From Nocardia carnea (lineage in GTDB: Bacteria > Actinomycetota > Actinomycetes > Mycobacteriales > Mycobacteriaceae), in contig NZ_JARWNW010000247.1 in NCBI RefSeq assembly GCF_029868325.1, positions 1 through 51,510 of the forward strand: a stretch of DNA of 51,510 bases, written 5' to 3'. Under the pieces are notes generated by a model. That model made no database searches. It was not told the DNA's origin and was given only the letters and a program-made list of their open reading frames with translations. Position 1 is the first letter of the stretch, and every line of letters begins with the position of its first letter. Shown here in pieces: positions 24,967 through 34,293 of this stretch. A program made the position numbers and the translations under genes.

Positions 24967-25950
24967 ATGGACTTGTCGATCCCTCGCCTGCGAATGTTGC
25001 GCGAGCTGCATCGACGCGGCACGGTTACGGCGGCCGCGACGGCGCTGCACTATACGGCGTCGGCGGTATCGCAGCAGCTCGCGCAGCTCGAACGTGATGT
25101 CGGTACCCGGTTGTTCGAGCGGCGCGGACGCCGCGTACAGCTCACCGATCTCGGTGTCCTGCTCGCCGAGCACGCCGAGGAGATCCTGGCCTCGGTCGAA
25201 CGCGCGACCCAGGCCCTCGAGGACGCCGGCGAATCGGTATCGGCCACGCTGACGGCCGGTGTTTGGGCGTCGGTGGCCTCCGGTCTGATGCCCGACGCGC
25301 TCACCTCCCTCGCCCGGACGCACCCGGGGATCAGGGTGCGGACGCGGGAACTCGCCCCGGAAGCAACCGCCGCGGCGGTACGCGACGGCGCACTCGATCT
25401 GTCCTTCGTCCTCGACTACTCGAACTACCCGATGGCCTGGGACCGCGGATTGCAACGCGCGGTGATCGCGGTCGAGCGGATCCATGCCGCCGTCCCGTCC
25501 GGGGCGGTGCCGGGAGCCAGTGTGACACTCGCCGAGCTGGCCGAACACCCGTGGATCCTCGCCCCGGCCCGCTCCCATTTCGGGCAGGCGGCGCGGCTGG
25601 CGTTCCAATCGGCCGGAGTCGCGCCGCGAATCGACCACGAAGTAGAGGAGCAGGCGACCGCGATGGCGATGGTCGCGGCGGGTCTGGGTGTGACGCTGGT
25701 CTCGGATCTGGGCCTGGCCCTGCGACCGCCGGGCGTGGACATCATCGCGCTCGGTGACATCCTCACCCGGACCGTATCCCTGGCCTACCGCACCAATTCG
25801 GCCCGCCGGGCCGCGCTACTACTCGTGGTGGACGCGATCCGGACCGCCGCCGCGGAGAAAGGCCTGGGTGCCGATACTGCACTTCCGGCCCCGGCAGCTA
25901 CGGAGCCGCCGGCGCAGGAGGTGGACGGCCGGAGCCTCGGACTCGGCTGA
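24967..25950 (+). CDS. LysR-family transcriptional regulator
   Basis: 327 aa. HTH at about 1-60 (TVTAAATALHYTASAVSQQLAQLERDVGTRLFER), linker helix, then a periplasmic-binding-like effector domain to about 300 and a low-complexity tail. Divergent from the amino acid dehydrogenase with a perfect dyad between them, so that gene is the likely target. The start has no clear Shine-Dalgarno. Confidence 0.92.
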   Translation: MDLSIPRLRMLRELHRRGTVTAAATALHYTASAVSQQLAQLERDVGTRLFERRGRRVQLTDLGVLLAEHAEEILASVERATQALEDAGESVSATLTAGVWASVASGLMPDALTSLARTHPGIRVRTRELAPEATAAAVRDGALDLSFVLDYSNYPMAWDRGLQRAVIAVERIHAAVPSGAVPGASVTLAELAEHPWILAPARSHFGQAARLAFQSAGVAPRIDHEVEEQATAMAMVAAGLGVTLVSDLGLALRPPGVDIIALGDILTRTVSLAYRTNSARRAALLLVVDAIRTAAAEKGLGADTALPAPAATEPPAQEVDGRSLGLG

Positions 25951-26083
25951 GCCGGTGGCCGCCCGGACTGCACCGATCGGTGCTCTCGGCGCATCTCCCG
26001 CGCGGCGCGGCCGGGCAGCGAGCACACCGGTACTGCCCGGTGGCGCTGCTCGAACGGCCGCAGGGTTGCGGCAGACTGTCCTG

Positions 26084-26641
26084 ATGGCACGTTCCGCTGC
26101 GTACCGCCCCTCCCCGGCCGAGCTGGCGGCCGCCGAAGGCGCAACCGTTCCCGATGTGCTGGCACCCGGCCTGCGGGTGTTGTTCTGCGGTATCAATCCG
26201 GGGTTGTGGTCCGGCGCGACCGGTCATCATTTCGCCCGGCCCGGTAACCGTTTCTGGCCGGCGCTTTTCCGCTCGGGATTCACGCCTCGCCTCCTCCGCC
26301 CCGACGAAGAGTCCGAACTACTCGAGCTGGGTCTGGGTATCACGAATGTCGTACCCCGCACGACGGCGAAGGCCGCGGAGCTGACCGCGCAGGAATTGCG
26401 CGACGGTGGCCGCGACCTCTCCGAGCGAGTGCACGAGTACCGTCCGCGGGTCCTCGCGGTACTCGGCCTGGGTGCCTATCGCACGGCATTTGCCCGGCCC
26501 CGGACGACCGTGGGCCGGCAGCCGGATACGTTCGGCGGAACCGAGGTCTGGGTACTGCCGAATCCGAGCGGACTCAACGCGCACTACACGCTGGACGCAT
26601 TGGCTGCAGAATTCCGTACGCTGCGCGCGGCAGTGGAATAG
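26084..26641 (+). CDS. mug: G/U(T) mismatch-specific DNA glycosylase (Mug)
   Basis: 185 aa from ATG 26084; the frame runs further upstream into the LysR tail. UDG-superfamily family 2: motif A is FCGINPGLWSGATGHHF (35-50), in which Asn38 is the position of the catalytic Asn18 of E. coli Mug, and motif B is NPSGLNAHY near the C-terminus. It excises uracil or ethenocytosine opposite G. Relevant in a high-GC genome where cytosine deamination is frequent. Confidence 0.92.
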   Translation: MARSAAYRPSPAELAAAEGATVPDVLAPGLRVLFCGINPGLWSGATGHHFARPGNRFWPALFRSGFTPRLLRPDEESELLELGLGITNVVPRTTAKAAELTAQELRDGGRDLSERVHEYRPRVLAVLGLGAYRTAFARPRTTVGRQPDTFGGTEVWVLPNPSGLNAHYTLDALAAEFRTLRAAVE

Positions 26642-26815
26642 GCCCTCGGACAGAGGGCGCCGACCATGCGGCGCCGGACTGCACCACCTATGTCCAGGCG
26701 GCAGATCCCGGGCGTTCCACCGTACCGGGCTGCGGCCGAGTTTCGTTTCGAGGCCGGTCCCACCCATCGCCCGAATCCCCGGACCGCGAAGCGATGCCGT
26801 GAGAAACTCACTTCC

Positions 26816-27886
26816 GTGAAGTGGAATACCGTTTCCGGTCTGCCGGGCCGGGTGGCACGATCCCGGCCGACCCGGTGGCACACCGCGATCCGCTCCCTCG
26901 GGATCGCCGCCGCGACCATCGCAATGCTCGGACCGTTCACCCTGTTCGCAGGCGTCGCCAACGCAGATGACGTTTCCGCCGCCCCATCGCCCGGCTGCAC
27001 CGCGGCACCGGCCGCACCCGGCCGCACGCTCGAACACTTCGCGGCCGACGGCCGGGCCGGAAGCTATATCCGGGATTTACCCGCAGCTCCGGGGCCGCGC
27101 CCTGTCGTTCTCGATCTGCACGGTTATCTGGAGCCGGCCGTGATCGCCCACGCCTCCAGCGGTTTCGGCGACTACGGGGCCGCACAGGGATTCATCACCG
27201 TCACCCCCCAACTCGACCAGCCCGGCCCGCCGCGCTGGAATTTCGAACCGCAGAGTGCCGATATGCAGTGGCTCGCCGGGCTGATCGACCATATCGGCGC
27301 GACTCACTGCATCGACACCCGGCGTATCTTCGTCGCCGGGCTGTCGATGGGCGCGTTCACGACCTCGTCGCTGGCCTGCCACCTGTCCGACCGGATAGCC
27401 GCCATCGCACCGGTCGCGGGCGTACAGGATTTCGCCTGGTGCAAGACTTCCCGGCCGGTGCCGGTCATCGCCTTCCACGGCACCGCGGACCCGATCGTCG
27501 CCTATACCGGGGGCGCGGGGCCCAACGCCCGCTTACTGCCCTCTCCCGACGGCACCGGATCCTCCGTGGGCACCGAGCGTAACGGCCCCACGGTCAATGG
27601 ACCGGGTCCCGCAAGCGTTCCGGAGAGCGTCGCAGGATGGGCGCGGCGCAACGGTTGCGGCGCGGCACCGGAGCGGCAGCAGATAGCCCCCGATGTCTAC
27701 CGCGAACGCTATCCCTGCCCCGCCGGTGCCGACGTCGAGCTGTATTCCGTCCAGGGCGGCGGTCATGTCTGGCCCGGAGACACCGCGGTCCCGTTCCCGG
27801 AGATCTTCGTCGGCAAGAACACCACCTCGATCGACGCCACGCAGCTGATCTGGGATTTCTTCGAAGCCCATCCACTACCGGAATGA
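26816..27886 (+). CDS. Secreted esterase of the PHB-depolymerase/LpqC type
   Basis: 356 aa from GTG 26816. The N-terminus is a long basic region, then a hydrophobic core (about 28-47) ending VANA before residue 51: a signal peptide. The alpha/beta-hydrolase carries Ser177 in GLSMGAF, an Asp in HGTADPIV and a His in GGGHVWPG. The oxyanion block is LDLHGYLEP (99-107). Related to feruloyl esterase and poly-3-hydroxybutyrate depolymerase families. Substrate unknown. Several Cys suggest disulfides, fitting export. Confidence 0.87.
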   Translation: MKWNTVSGLPGRVARSRPTRWHTAIRSLGIAAATIAMLGPFTLFAGVANADDVSAAPSPGCTAAPAAPGRTLEHFAADGRAGSYIRDLPAAPGPRPVVLDLHGYLEPAVIAHASSGFGDYGAAQGFITVTPQLDQPGPPRWNFEPQSADMQWLAGLIDHIGATHCIDTRRIFVAGLSMGAFTTSSLACHLSDRIAAIAPVAGVQDFAWCKTSRPVPVIAFHGTADPIVAYTGGAGPNARLLPSPDGTGSSVGTERNGPTVNGPGPASVPESVAGWARRNGCGAAPERQQIAPDVYRERYPCPAGADVELYSVQGGGHVWPGDTAVPFPEIFVGKNTTSIDATQLIWDFFEAHPLPE

Positions 27887-27925
27887 GCGGTCACCGGGCC
27901 GGCCGGGCGTGCCTGCGTAGGCGGG

Positions 27926-28741
27926 TCACGCTCGTCGGGAAGAGATCCGGCCCGGCGATGAACGCGTTTCCGCGGTCAGTACATCGAGCAATTCCTGCTC
28001 CGATGCGGCGAACTCCGGCGCTGTGATCATGGACAGGGTGCGTGGTCGTGGCAGGTCGACACGCACCTCGCGGCGTACCGTGGCCGGGCGGGCGGACAGG
28101 ACGACGACGCGGTCCGACAGGTACACCGCCTCGCGGATATCGTGGGTGATCATCAGCACCATCCAGCGATAGCGCTGCCAGACGTCCTGTAACCAGCCCT
28201 GCATCTCGGTGCGGGTCAGCGAATCGAGCGCACCGAAAGGCTCGTCCAGGAGTAGCAATTCACGTTCCTGGACGACGGTGCGCAGTAGCGCCGCACGCTG
28301 CCGCATACCGCCGGACAGCTGGGACGGGCGGGCGTCCTCGAATCCGGACAGTCCGAAGGCATCGAACAGTTCGAGCGCCCGGCGCCGGGCCTCGGCTTTC
28401 GCGACGCCGTGCACCTGGAGTCCGAGAATGGTGTTGTCGAGAACGGTTCGCCACGGAAAGAGCAGGTCCTTCTGCGGCATGTAGGCGCAGTGCGCGGCCG
28501 CGGGCCGGGTCTCGTCACCGAAGCGGATACGGCCCGAATCGGGGGTTTCCAGCCCGGCCAGCGTATTGAACAGGGTGCTCTTACCGCACCCACTCGGTCC
28601 GATGACGGAAACGAACTCGCCGGGCTGCGCGGTGAACGACACACCGGCCAGAACCTGCCGGTGACCCGGCCGCCGGCCGGGCAGCGCGAACGATTTGCCG
28701 AGGGAGTCGACGACGAGCCGGTTACCGTGCGGGTCAGCCAC
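27926..28741 (-). CDS. thiZ: ABC transporter ATPase, thiamin-precursor uptake
   Basis: 271 aa. Walker A GPSGCGKST (48-56), Q-loop MPQKDLLFPW, signature LSGGMRQR, Walker B LLLLDEP and the switch His in MITHDIREA. Nitrate/sulfonate/taurine-type ATPase. Last gene of the riboswitch operon; its start overlaps the permease stop by 8 bp. By context it powers import of a thiamin pyrimidine precursor with the permease and lipoprotein. Confidence 0.88.
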   Translation of the reverse strand: MADPHGNRLVVDSLGKSFALPGRRPGHRQVLAGVSFTAQPGEFVSVIGPSGCGKSTLFNTLAGLETPDSGRIRFGDETRPAAAHCAYMPQKDLLFPWRTVLDNTILGLQVHGVAKAEARRRALELFDAFGLSGFEDARPSQLSGGMRQRAALLRTVVQERELLLLDEPFGALDSLTRTEMQGWLQDVWQRYRWMVLMITHDIREAVYLSDRVVVLSARPATVRREVRVDLPRPRTLSMITAPEFAASEQELLDVLTAETRSSPGRISSRRA

Positions 28742-29576
28742 GGCGGCTCCTGTTCTCGGTGCGCGACCACGGCGCGACGATCCGCTCCACCGCGAACGTC
28801 AGCAGATACAGCGCGATGCTGATGAGCGCTGTCACGAAGACGGCCGCCAGCACCAGGTCGGTACGGAACGAATTCTTCTGCAGGCTCATGTAGATACCGA
28901 GCCCTCGGCGCGCGCCGACGTACTCGGCGAACACGGCGCCGACCACGGCGTAGGTGATGCCGATCCGCAGCGCCGTGAAGAACCGGGGTATCGCCGAGGG
29001 CAGGCGCACATAGCGGAAGATCTGCGCGCGTGAAGCACCCATACTGCGCAACAGGGCGCCCGCCTCCCGGTCGGCCGCGGCGAAACCTTCGATCAGGCCG
29101 ATCGCCATCGGGAAGAAGGTGACCAGTGCGACCACGAGGACCTTCGGCAGCAGACCGAACCCGAACCAGATGATCATCAGCGGCGCTATCGCGATGATCG
29201 GCAAGGTCTGCGAGGCCACGAACAGCGGGACGAACGCACGGCGCAGCCAGGGCGAGAAATCGACCACCACGGCCAGTAGCCAGGCCAGGCTCAGCGACAA
29301 CGCGAAACCGGTGGCGGTCACCTGCAGGGTGGCGGCGGCGTGGACGGCTATGTCGTCGCGGTGCGCCCACCCCTGTTCCAGCACACGCAGGGGTGACGGG
29401 AGCAGTTGCGGACGGATACCGCTGACCTGCACGTAGGCCTGCCAGCAGGCGACCAGAACCGCCATCGTCACGAACGCCGGCACCAAGCGGCCGATCGCCG
29501 AGGACCTGGAAGCGGATGATGCGGACGATGGTGGAGTGCCGGGCGCGGCGGCGCTACGGAGAGGCGAGATATTCAT
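28734..29576 (-). CDS. thiX: ABC transporter permease, thiamin-precursor uptake
   Basis: 280 aa, about six membrane helices after a Ser/Ala-rich N-terminus. The coupling motif GxxRxQIFRYVRLPSAIPRFF is the EAA loop of BPD permeases. It overlaps both neighbours (23 bp with the lipoprotein gene, 8 bp with the ATPase gene), so the three are co-translated. Confidence 0.88.
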   Translation of the reverse strand: MNISPLRSAAAPGTPPSSASSASRSSAIGRLVPAFVTMAVLVACWQAYVQVSGIRPQLLPSPLRVLEQGWAHRDDIAVHAAATLQVTATGFALSLSLAWLLAVVVDFSPWLRRAFVPLFVASQTLPIIAIAPLMIIWFGFGLLPKVLVVALVTFFPMAIGLIEGFAAADREAGALLRSMGASRAQIFRYVRLPSAIPRFFTALRIGITYAVVGAVFAEYVGARRGLGIYMSLQKNSFRTDLVLAAVFVTALISIALYLLTFAVERIVAPWSRTENRSRRG

Positions 29577-30585
29577 CGGTGAAATACGTCGACCAGTCGG
29601 GTTCTTCGGCCAAGGGTGCGCCGTCCGGACCCGTGAGCAAACCTTTGCCGAACAGGAAACCGGAATTCGCCGCCCAGCGCTCGCGGGTCTGGGTGCCCAC
29701 CCGGCCCTCGGGGTCTTTCATGAACTGCTCGGCCAGCATGCGCTGGCTCTCGAACACCAGCGATTCGTCGGGGAAGGCACCGGGGTTGGCGTCGAGCAGG
29801 TCCTGGGCTGCGGCCGCGGGTTCGTCGGCGGCGAACTGGTATCCGCGTTGCAGTGCCCGGACGAATTTCGCCGCGCGATCCGGATTCGCGGTCAGCCAAT
29901 CCTGGTTCGCGTCGATCACGATGGCGTAGGCATCGGGGAAACCGTAATCGGTGTAGCGGAAGTACTTCATGGGTGTGCCGTGGTGTTCGGCCTCGATCCC
30001 CTCCCAGGCGAGGTAGGAGACGGTGAAATCCGCTTGTCCGGAGTAGACCGCCTCGTACGCCGAGGTCCCCAGGGTGACCGATTCGAATTCGCCGGTACCG
30101 CCGTCGTTGCGGATCACCTGCTGCAGCGCTTCCACCTCGCCCGGATCACCGAAGCCGGCATAGGTCTTACCGTCCAGGTCCTTCGGGGATCTGATATCGG
30201 CACGGTCCGCCTCGACGCCGATCCCGGTCGCCCAGTGTTGCAGCGGCGCGAGCACCGAGATCGTATGCCCGCCGGACGCCCGGGAGAAGGTCGACGAATT
30301 ATGGGTGCTGATACCGAATTCGGCGTTACCGGCGTCGATGACCGTATCGACAGCCGTGTTGTTGTACGGCAGGATCTCCACGTCCAGGCCCGCCTCGGCG
30401 AACCAGCCCCGCTGCTGTGCCACGAACAGCCCGGTGTGGTTGGTGTTCGGCGTCCAGTCCAGGGCGAAACGAATGGTTTCGTCGCCGGTTCCCACAGTGC
30501 AGGCGGTGAGCGCCGACAGCCCTACTAACGCGGCGGCGGCCGTGGCCAGGACCCGGCGGAGGCGGCCGCTCACGGAGCGGGCCAA
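29554..30585 (-). CDS. thiY: NMT1/THI5-like substrate-binding lipoprotein
   Basis: 343 aa. Signal peptide with lipobox LTAC, Cys29. NMT1/THI5 domain: FALDWTPNTNHTGLFVAQQRGWF and PYNNTAVDTVIDAGNAEFGIS. In Bacillus the homologue ThiY binds formyl-aminopyrimidine, a breakdown product of thiamin. The gene starts inside the end of tenA (16 bp overlap). Context behind a TPP riboswitch supports a pyrimidine precursor as ligand rather than riboflavin or a sulfonate. Confidence 0.9.
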   Translation of the reverse strand: MARSVSGRLRRVLATAAAALVGLSALTACTVGTGDETIRFALDWTPNTNHTGLFVAQQRGWFAEAGLDVEILPYNNTAVDTVIDAGNAEFGISTHNSSTFSRASGGHTISVLAPLQHWATGIGVEADRADIRSPKDLDGKTYAGFGDPGEVEALQQVIRNDGGTGEFESVTLGTSAYEAVYSGQADFTVSYLAWEGIEAEHHGTPMKYFRYTDYGFPDAYAIVIDANQDWLTANPDRAAKFVRALQRGYQFAADEPAAAAQDLLDANPGAFPDESLVFESQRMLAEQFMKDPEGRVGTQTRERWAANSGFLFGKGLLTGPDGAPLAEEPDWSTYFTDEYLASP

Positions 30586-31280
30586 GGCTGCGGATGCAGG
30601 GCGGTATCCCAGAACATCAGCTCGTACCGGGTGGCGATGGTGAACGCCGTCGTCATGGCCGCGCGTTCCCGTTCACTCGCGACCTCCGCCGCCGCGTCGA
30701 CCATGGTCCGGGCCGCGGCCGCCGATACCTGGAACTCCTCGTCGCCGTAGGTGGACACCCACCGCGCGTAAGGGTGATCCGGATCGGCGGCGAGGACGGC
30801 GGCCGCGCGGGCGGCCAGATCCCTCCCGACCTCGGCGTATATCCAGAAACACGGCAGCGCCGCCGCCGCGCCCACGGCGTAGGACTCGGTGGTGGCGGTC
30901 GCGATCAGATAGGACACGTAGCCGAGGCAGGCGGCCGAATGCTCCGGTTCCCCCTCAGCTGCGGGCAACTTCCCGCTGCCGAGCAGTTCGTCGTGCAAGG
31001 CGGCTTCGACCGATACCGCCGAGGCGGCCGAATTCGCCCAGAACCGTGCGGCCTCGGCATCGGGCGCCTTGGCCGAGAGGATGGCCAGCACCTTCGAGTA
31101 TCCGGTCAGATACAGCGAATCCTGCTCGATATAGGTGCGGAAAACCTCGGGCGGCAGGGTGCCGGCGCCGAGCAACCGGAGGAATTCGAGATCGTCGATG
31201 GCGCCGCGCAGCGCCTTCGTCCGGTCCCAGAGGTGATCGGTGAAACGGCCGGTTTCCGTGGTATGCGCGGACAACGCCAA
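30570..31280 (-). CDS. tenA: TenA thiaminase II / aminopyrimidine aminohydrolase
   Basis: 236 aa. TenA fold with the conserved blocks YIEQDSLYLTGYSKVLA (50-66) and LPCFWIYAEVG, where Cys144 is the catalytic Cys of the TenA_C class, plus the late Glu in YELMFWD. It hydrolyses aminomethyl-pyrimidine to HMP, recycling degraded thiamin. The start is TTG at 31280, directly after the riboswitch aptamer; AAGGGA (31290-31285) inside the conserved 3' end of the aptamer is its ribosome site. First gene of the operon. The deformylase that usually precedes TenA in this route is not here. Confidence 0.9.
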   Translation of the reverse strand: MALSAHTTETGRFTDHLWDRTKALRGAIDDLEFLRLLGAGTLPPEVFRTYIEQDSLYLTGYSKVLAILSAKAPDAEAARFWANSAASAVSVEAALHDELLGSGKLPAAEGEPEHSAACLGYVSYLIATATTESYAVGAAAALPCFWIYAEVGRDLAARAAAVLAADPDHPYARWVSTYGDEEFQVSAAAARTMVDAAAEVASERERAAMTTAFTIATRYELMFWDTALHPQPWPAP

Positions 31281-31360
31281 GACATCCCTTCGTCAGCATT
31301 ACCTGGACAGGTTCTCGGGTGTGATCTCAGCCCCGCCTCGTGCGGAGCACCCCGTGTCGG
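31281..31360 (-). promoter_or_regulatory. TPP riboswitch (THI element)
   Basis: On the minus strand the aptamer reads in order: GGGGTGC, a variable hairpin (CTCCGCACGAGGCGG), GGCTGAGA, ACCCGAGAACCTG, TAATGCTGACG and AAGGGA, the full THI-box consensus. The closing stem can pair GACA (31358-31355) with TGTC (31284-31281). The ribosome site AAGGGA lies within the aptamer and the tenA TTG follows at once, so TPP binding would block translation initiation directly. No separate terminator is needed. Confidence 0.95.
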
Positions 31361-31370
31361 AACGAATCCG

Positions 31371-31398
31371 ACCATACCAGTGGCGCGTCGCTTGACAA
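31371..31398 (-). promoter_or_regulatory. Promoter of the thiamin salvage operon
   Basis: TTGTCA (31398-31393) and TATGGT (31376-31371) are separated by 16 bp on the minus strand, and transcription would start near 31364, just before the riboswitch aptamer. Position and hexamers fit a housekeeping sigma factor. Confidence 0.7.
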
Positions 31399-31415
31399 GT
31401 GGCCCGGTCTCGGGC

Positions 31416-32612
31416 TCAGGCGGATACCACCGACGCCGCCATGCCCTGGCCTCCGCCGATACACATCGTGAGCAGCGCGCGCCCGCCGCCGCGGCGGTCG
31501 AGTTCGTGCAGTGCCGTGGTCAGCATGCGGACACCGGTGGCTCCGATCGGATGGCCGAGGGATATCCCGGAACCGTTGACGTTCAGCCTGTTTCGATCGT
31601 CCCAGCCCCAGCCGCGGAGCACGCCCAGGACCTGGCAGGCGAAGGCTTCGTTCAGTTCGATCAGGTCGTAGTCGGCGAAGCCGTGCCCCGTGCGGGCGAA
31701 CAGTTTGTCCACGGCGACGACGGGCCCGAGGCCCATCAGGGCGGGGTCACAGCCGGCCGCCGTCCAGCCTTCGAGGAAGCCGATCGGTTCGAGACCGAGT
31801 TCGTCGAGGCGGTCCTCGGCGACGACGAGCACCGCCGCGGCGGCATCGTTCTGCTGGCTCGCGTTACCCGCGGTCACCACGCCGCCGGGCTGGATCGCCC
31901 GTAGCTTCCCGAGTGAATCGGCGCTGGTCTCGGGCCGGATGCCCTCGTCCCGGGCGAATACCGTCACCGCCCCCTTGCGATCGGTGACCTCGACCGGTAC
32001 GACCTCGGCGTCGAATCGCCCGGCTTCCCAGGCCGCGTGGGCACGATGATGGCTTTCCGCGGCGAGCTGATCGGATTCCTGGCGGGTGATCCCGTATTTC
32101 GCCGCGACGTTCTCGGCGGTTTCGATCATTCCGCTGATCCGGCCGAATCGCCATTCCGGCTGGGAACGTTCGCGACCGCGATCGAGCCGGTCGAACAGGT
32201 GCAGCCCACCGGATTTGGCGCCCCAGCGCGCGCCGGTCGTGTAGTGCTCGATGGTGCTCATCGATTCCACGCCGCCGGCGAGGACGACCTCCGCGGCGCC
32301 GGTCTGCACCATCATCGCGGCGGTCACCAAGGCCTGAAGGCCGGTGCCGCAGCGGCGGTCGGTCTGCAATCCGGCGACCGAGATCGGCAGCCCGGCATCG
32401 AGGGCGGCCCAGCGGCCGATACACGGGGCTTCCGAGTTCGCGTACGACTGTCCCAGGGCGACATCGTCGATACGTTCGGGGTCGATTCCGGATCGCGCGA
32501 CGGTTTCTTTGATGACGGTGGTCGCCAACGTCACGGCCGGTACATCTTTCAGCGCTCCGCCGAAGCGGCCCACAGGGGTGCGGACGGGCGCCACCAATGC
32601 TGCGCGTGTCAT
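31416..32612 (-). CDS. Thiolase (acetyl-CoA C-acyltransferase)
   Basis: 398 aa from ATG 32612, with GAGGAG upstream; the frame extends to 33086 but that part overlaps the MaoC gene. Nucleophile Cys88 in DRRCGTGLQ, then GHPIGATG and the second active-site Cys in MCIGGGQG, so both thiolase cysteines and the His are present. Last gene of a three-gene operon (acyl-CoA dehydrogenase, MaoC hydratase, thiolase). It would release acetyl- or propionyl-CoA in a beta-oxidation round. Confidence 0.93.
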   Translation of the reverse strand: MTRAALVAPVRTPVGRFGGALKDVPAVTLATTVIKETVARSGIDPERIDDVALGQSYANSEAPCIGRWAALDAGLPISVAGLQTDRRCGTGLQALVTAAMMVQTGAAEVVLAGGVESMSTIEHYTTGARWGAKSGGLHLFDRLDRGRERSQPEWRFGRISGMIETAENVAAKYGITRQESDQLAAESHHRAHAAWEAGRFDAEVVPVEVTDRKGAVTVFARDEGIRPETSADSLGKLRAIQPGGVVTAGNASQQNDAAAAVLVVAEDRLDELGLEPIGFLEGWTAAGCDPALMGLGPVVAVDKLFARTGHGFADYDLIELNEAFACQVLGVLRGWGWDDRNRLNVNGSGISLGHPIGATGVRMLTTALHELDRRGGGRALLTMCIGGGQGMAASVVSA

Positions 32613-32626
32613 GGGGAATTCGCTCC

Positions 32627-33079
32627 TCAATCGACCAGGACGCGGATGGTCTCGGCGACCAGCGCCGGACGCTGCGCGCCGTCGATCTCGATGGTGTAGG
32701 TGGTGATCAGGTTCGCGCCCTTGGCCGTCCGTTCGAGCGATTCCAGCCGGGCACCGCAGCGGATCTTCGATCCGACCGGTACCGCCGCGGGGAAGCGGAC
32801 CTTGTTCATGCCGTAATTGATCTTCATCCGAACGCCGTCGATATCGAAGATCGTGGCGCCCAGTGCGGGCAGCAGCGACAGTGTCAGGTACCCGTGCGCA
32901 ATCGTGGTGCCGTAGGGGCCCGCGGCCGCCCGCTCGGGATCGACGTGGATCCACTGATGGTCGCCGGTCGCGTCGGCGAAGGCGTCGATCCGGGACTGGG
33001 TCACCTCGACCCAGTCGCTGTAGCCGAGGTGCGTGCCGATCGCGGCCGCCACCTCCTCGATTCCCTGGAAAACCCGCAT
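32627..33079 (-). CDS. MaoC-family enoyl-CoA hydratase (NodN-like, single hotdog)
   Basis: 150 aa, one hotdog domain. Active-site block DATGDHQWIHVDPERAA (36-52) with the Asp/His pair, followed by the second conserved block TIAHGYLTLSLLP. R-specific hydration of an enoyl-CoA is expected. It sits between the dehydrogenase (3 bp) and the thiolase (14 bp), so it supplies the middle step of one oxidation module. Confidence 0.9.
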   Translation of the reverse strand: MRVFQGIEEVAAAIGTHLGYSDWVEVTQSRIDAFADATGDHQWIHVDPERAAAGPYGTTIAHGYLTLSLLPALGATIFDIDGVRMKINYGMNKVRFPAAVPVGSKIRCGARLESLERTAKGANLITTYTIEIDGAQRPALVAETIRVLVD

Positions 33080-33082
33080 GGT

Positions 33083-34237
33083 TCACAAACCCCCGCGGGC
33101 GACGAGCTGGGCCGCGATCACATTGCGCTGGATCTCGTTGGTGCCCTCGCCCACGATCATCAGCGGGGCGTCCCGGAAGTAGCGTTCGACGTCGTACTCG
33201 GTGGAATACCCGTACCCGCCGTGGATGCGGACCGCGTTGAGCGCGATCTCCATCGCGACCTCGGAGGCGTACAGCTTCGCCATCCCGGCCTCCATATCGC
33301 AGCGTTCGCCGCGGTCGTACATTTCGGCCGCGTGCCGGGTGAGCTGGCGGGCGGCGGTCAGTTTGGTGGCCATATCGGCCAGGTAGTTGCCGACCGACTG
33401 GTGCTTCCAGATCGGTTCGCCGAAACTCTCCCGCTGCTGCGCGTAGGCCAGCGAATCCTCGAGGGCGGCCGCGGCGACACCCAGCGCCCGGGACGCCACC
33501 TGGATCCGGCCGGTTTCGAGCCCCTTCATCATCTGGGCGAAGCCTTTACCGGGCGCGCCACCGAGGATCGCATCCGCGGTGATGCGGTAGCCGTCGAACG
33601 ACAGCTCGCAGCTCTCCACGCCCTTGTAGCCGAGTTTGGGCAGGTCCCGGGAGACCGTGAGCCCGGGCCCGTGTTCGACGAGCACGATCGACATACCCCG
33701 GTGCCGCGGGGTCGCGGCCGGGTCGGTTTTGCAGAGCAGGGCGATAACCCCTGCCCGTCGCGCGTTGGTGATCCAGGTTTTGGCCCCGTTGATCACCAGA
33801 TCGTCGCCGTCACGTTTCGCGTGGGTGGTCATGGCCTGCAGATCCGAGCCGCCACCGGGCTCGGTCAGCGCCATGGTCGCCCGGATCTCGCCGGTGGCCA
33901 GCTTCGGCAGGTACTGCGCCTTCTGTTCCTCGGTGCCGAACAGGGCGATCAGTTTCGCGACGACCGTATGGCCGCCCATCGCACCGGACAGCGACATCCA
34001 GCCGCGGGCCAGTTCCTCGGTGACCTGTACGTAGCACGGCATCGAGACGGGGGTGCCACCGAATTCCTCCGGTACGGCCAGACCGTAGATACCGATCCGT
34101 TTCATCTGGTCGATCCACGCCTCCGGGTACCGGTTGGCGTGCTCGACCTCCTGTACCGACGGTTTCACCTCACGATCGATGAACTCGCGCACCGTGCGTA
34201 CCAGCAGCGCTTCTTCGTCGTTCAGGTAGTAGCTCAC
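33083..34237 (-). CDS. Acyl-CoA dehydrogenase
   Basis: 384 aa from GTG 34237, with GAGGAC upstream; GTG 34252 is also possible. Standard three-domain fold: ALTEPGGGSD and WITNARRAG (FAD site), and catalytic Glu in GEGTNEIQR near the C-terminus. It introduces a 2,3-double bond into an acyl-CoA using ETF. First gene of the operon with MaoC and thiolase, transcribed from a promoter in the AT-rich divergent gap shared with the CoA lyase gene. Confidence 0.93.
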   Translation of the reverse strand: MSYYLNDEEALLVRTVREFIDREVKPSVQEVEHANRYPEAWIDQMKRIGIYGLAVPEEFGGTPVSMPCYVQVTEELARGWMSLSGAMGGHTVVAKLIALFGTEEQKAQYLPKLATGEIRATMALTEPGGGSDLQAMTTHAKRDGDDLVINGAKTWITNARRAGVIALLCKTDPAATPRHRGMSIVLVEHGPGLTVSRDLPKLGYKGVESCELSFDGYRITADAILGGAPGKGFAQMMKGLETGRIQVASRALGVAAAALEDSLAYAQQRESFGEPIWKHQSVGNYLADMATKLTAARQLTRHAAEMYDRGERCDMEAGMAKLYASEVAMEIALNAVRIHGGYGYSTEYDVERYFRDAPLMIVGEGTNEIQRNVIAAQLVARGGL

Positions 34238-34293
34238 GCGCGATGTCCTCACCGTGTGGCGGGCCCGGCGAGCCCGCGGAGATCTGTACGGCC

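Noticed and set aside
25970..25983. Perfect 14-bp palindrome GCACCGATCGGTGC after the LysR gene
   Set aside because: It has no loop, so it is not a terminator, and it has no clear promoter context. Such palindromes occur by chance in GC-rich DNA.
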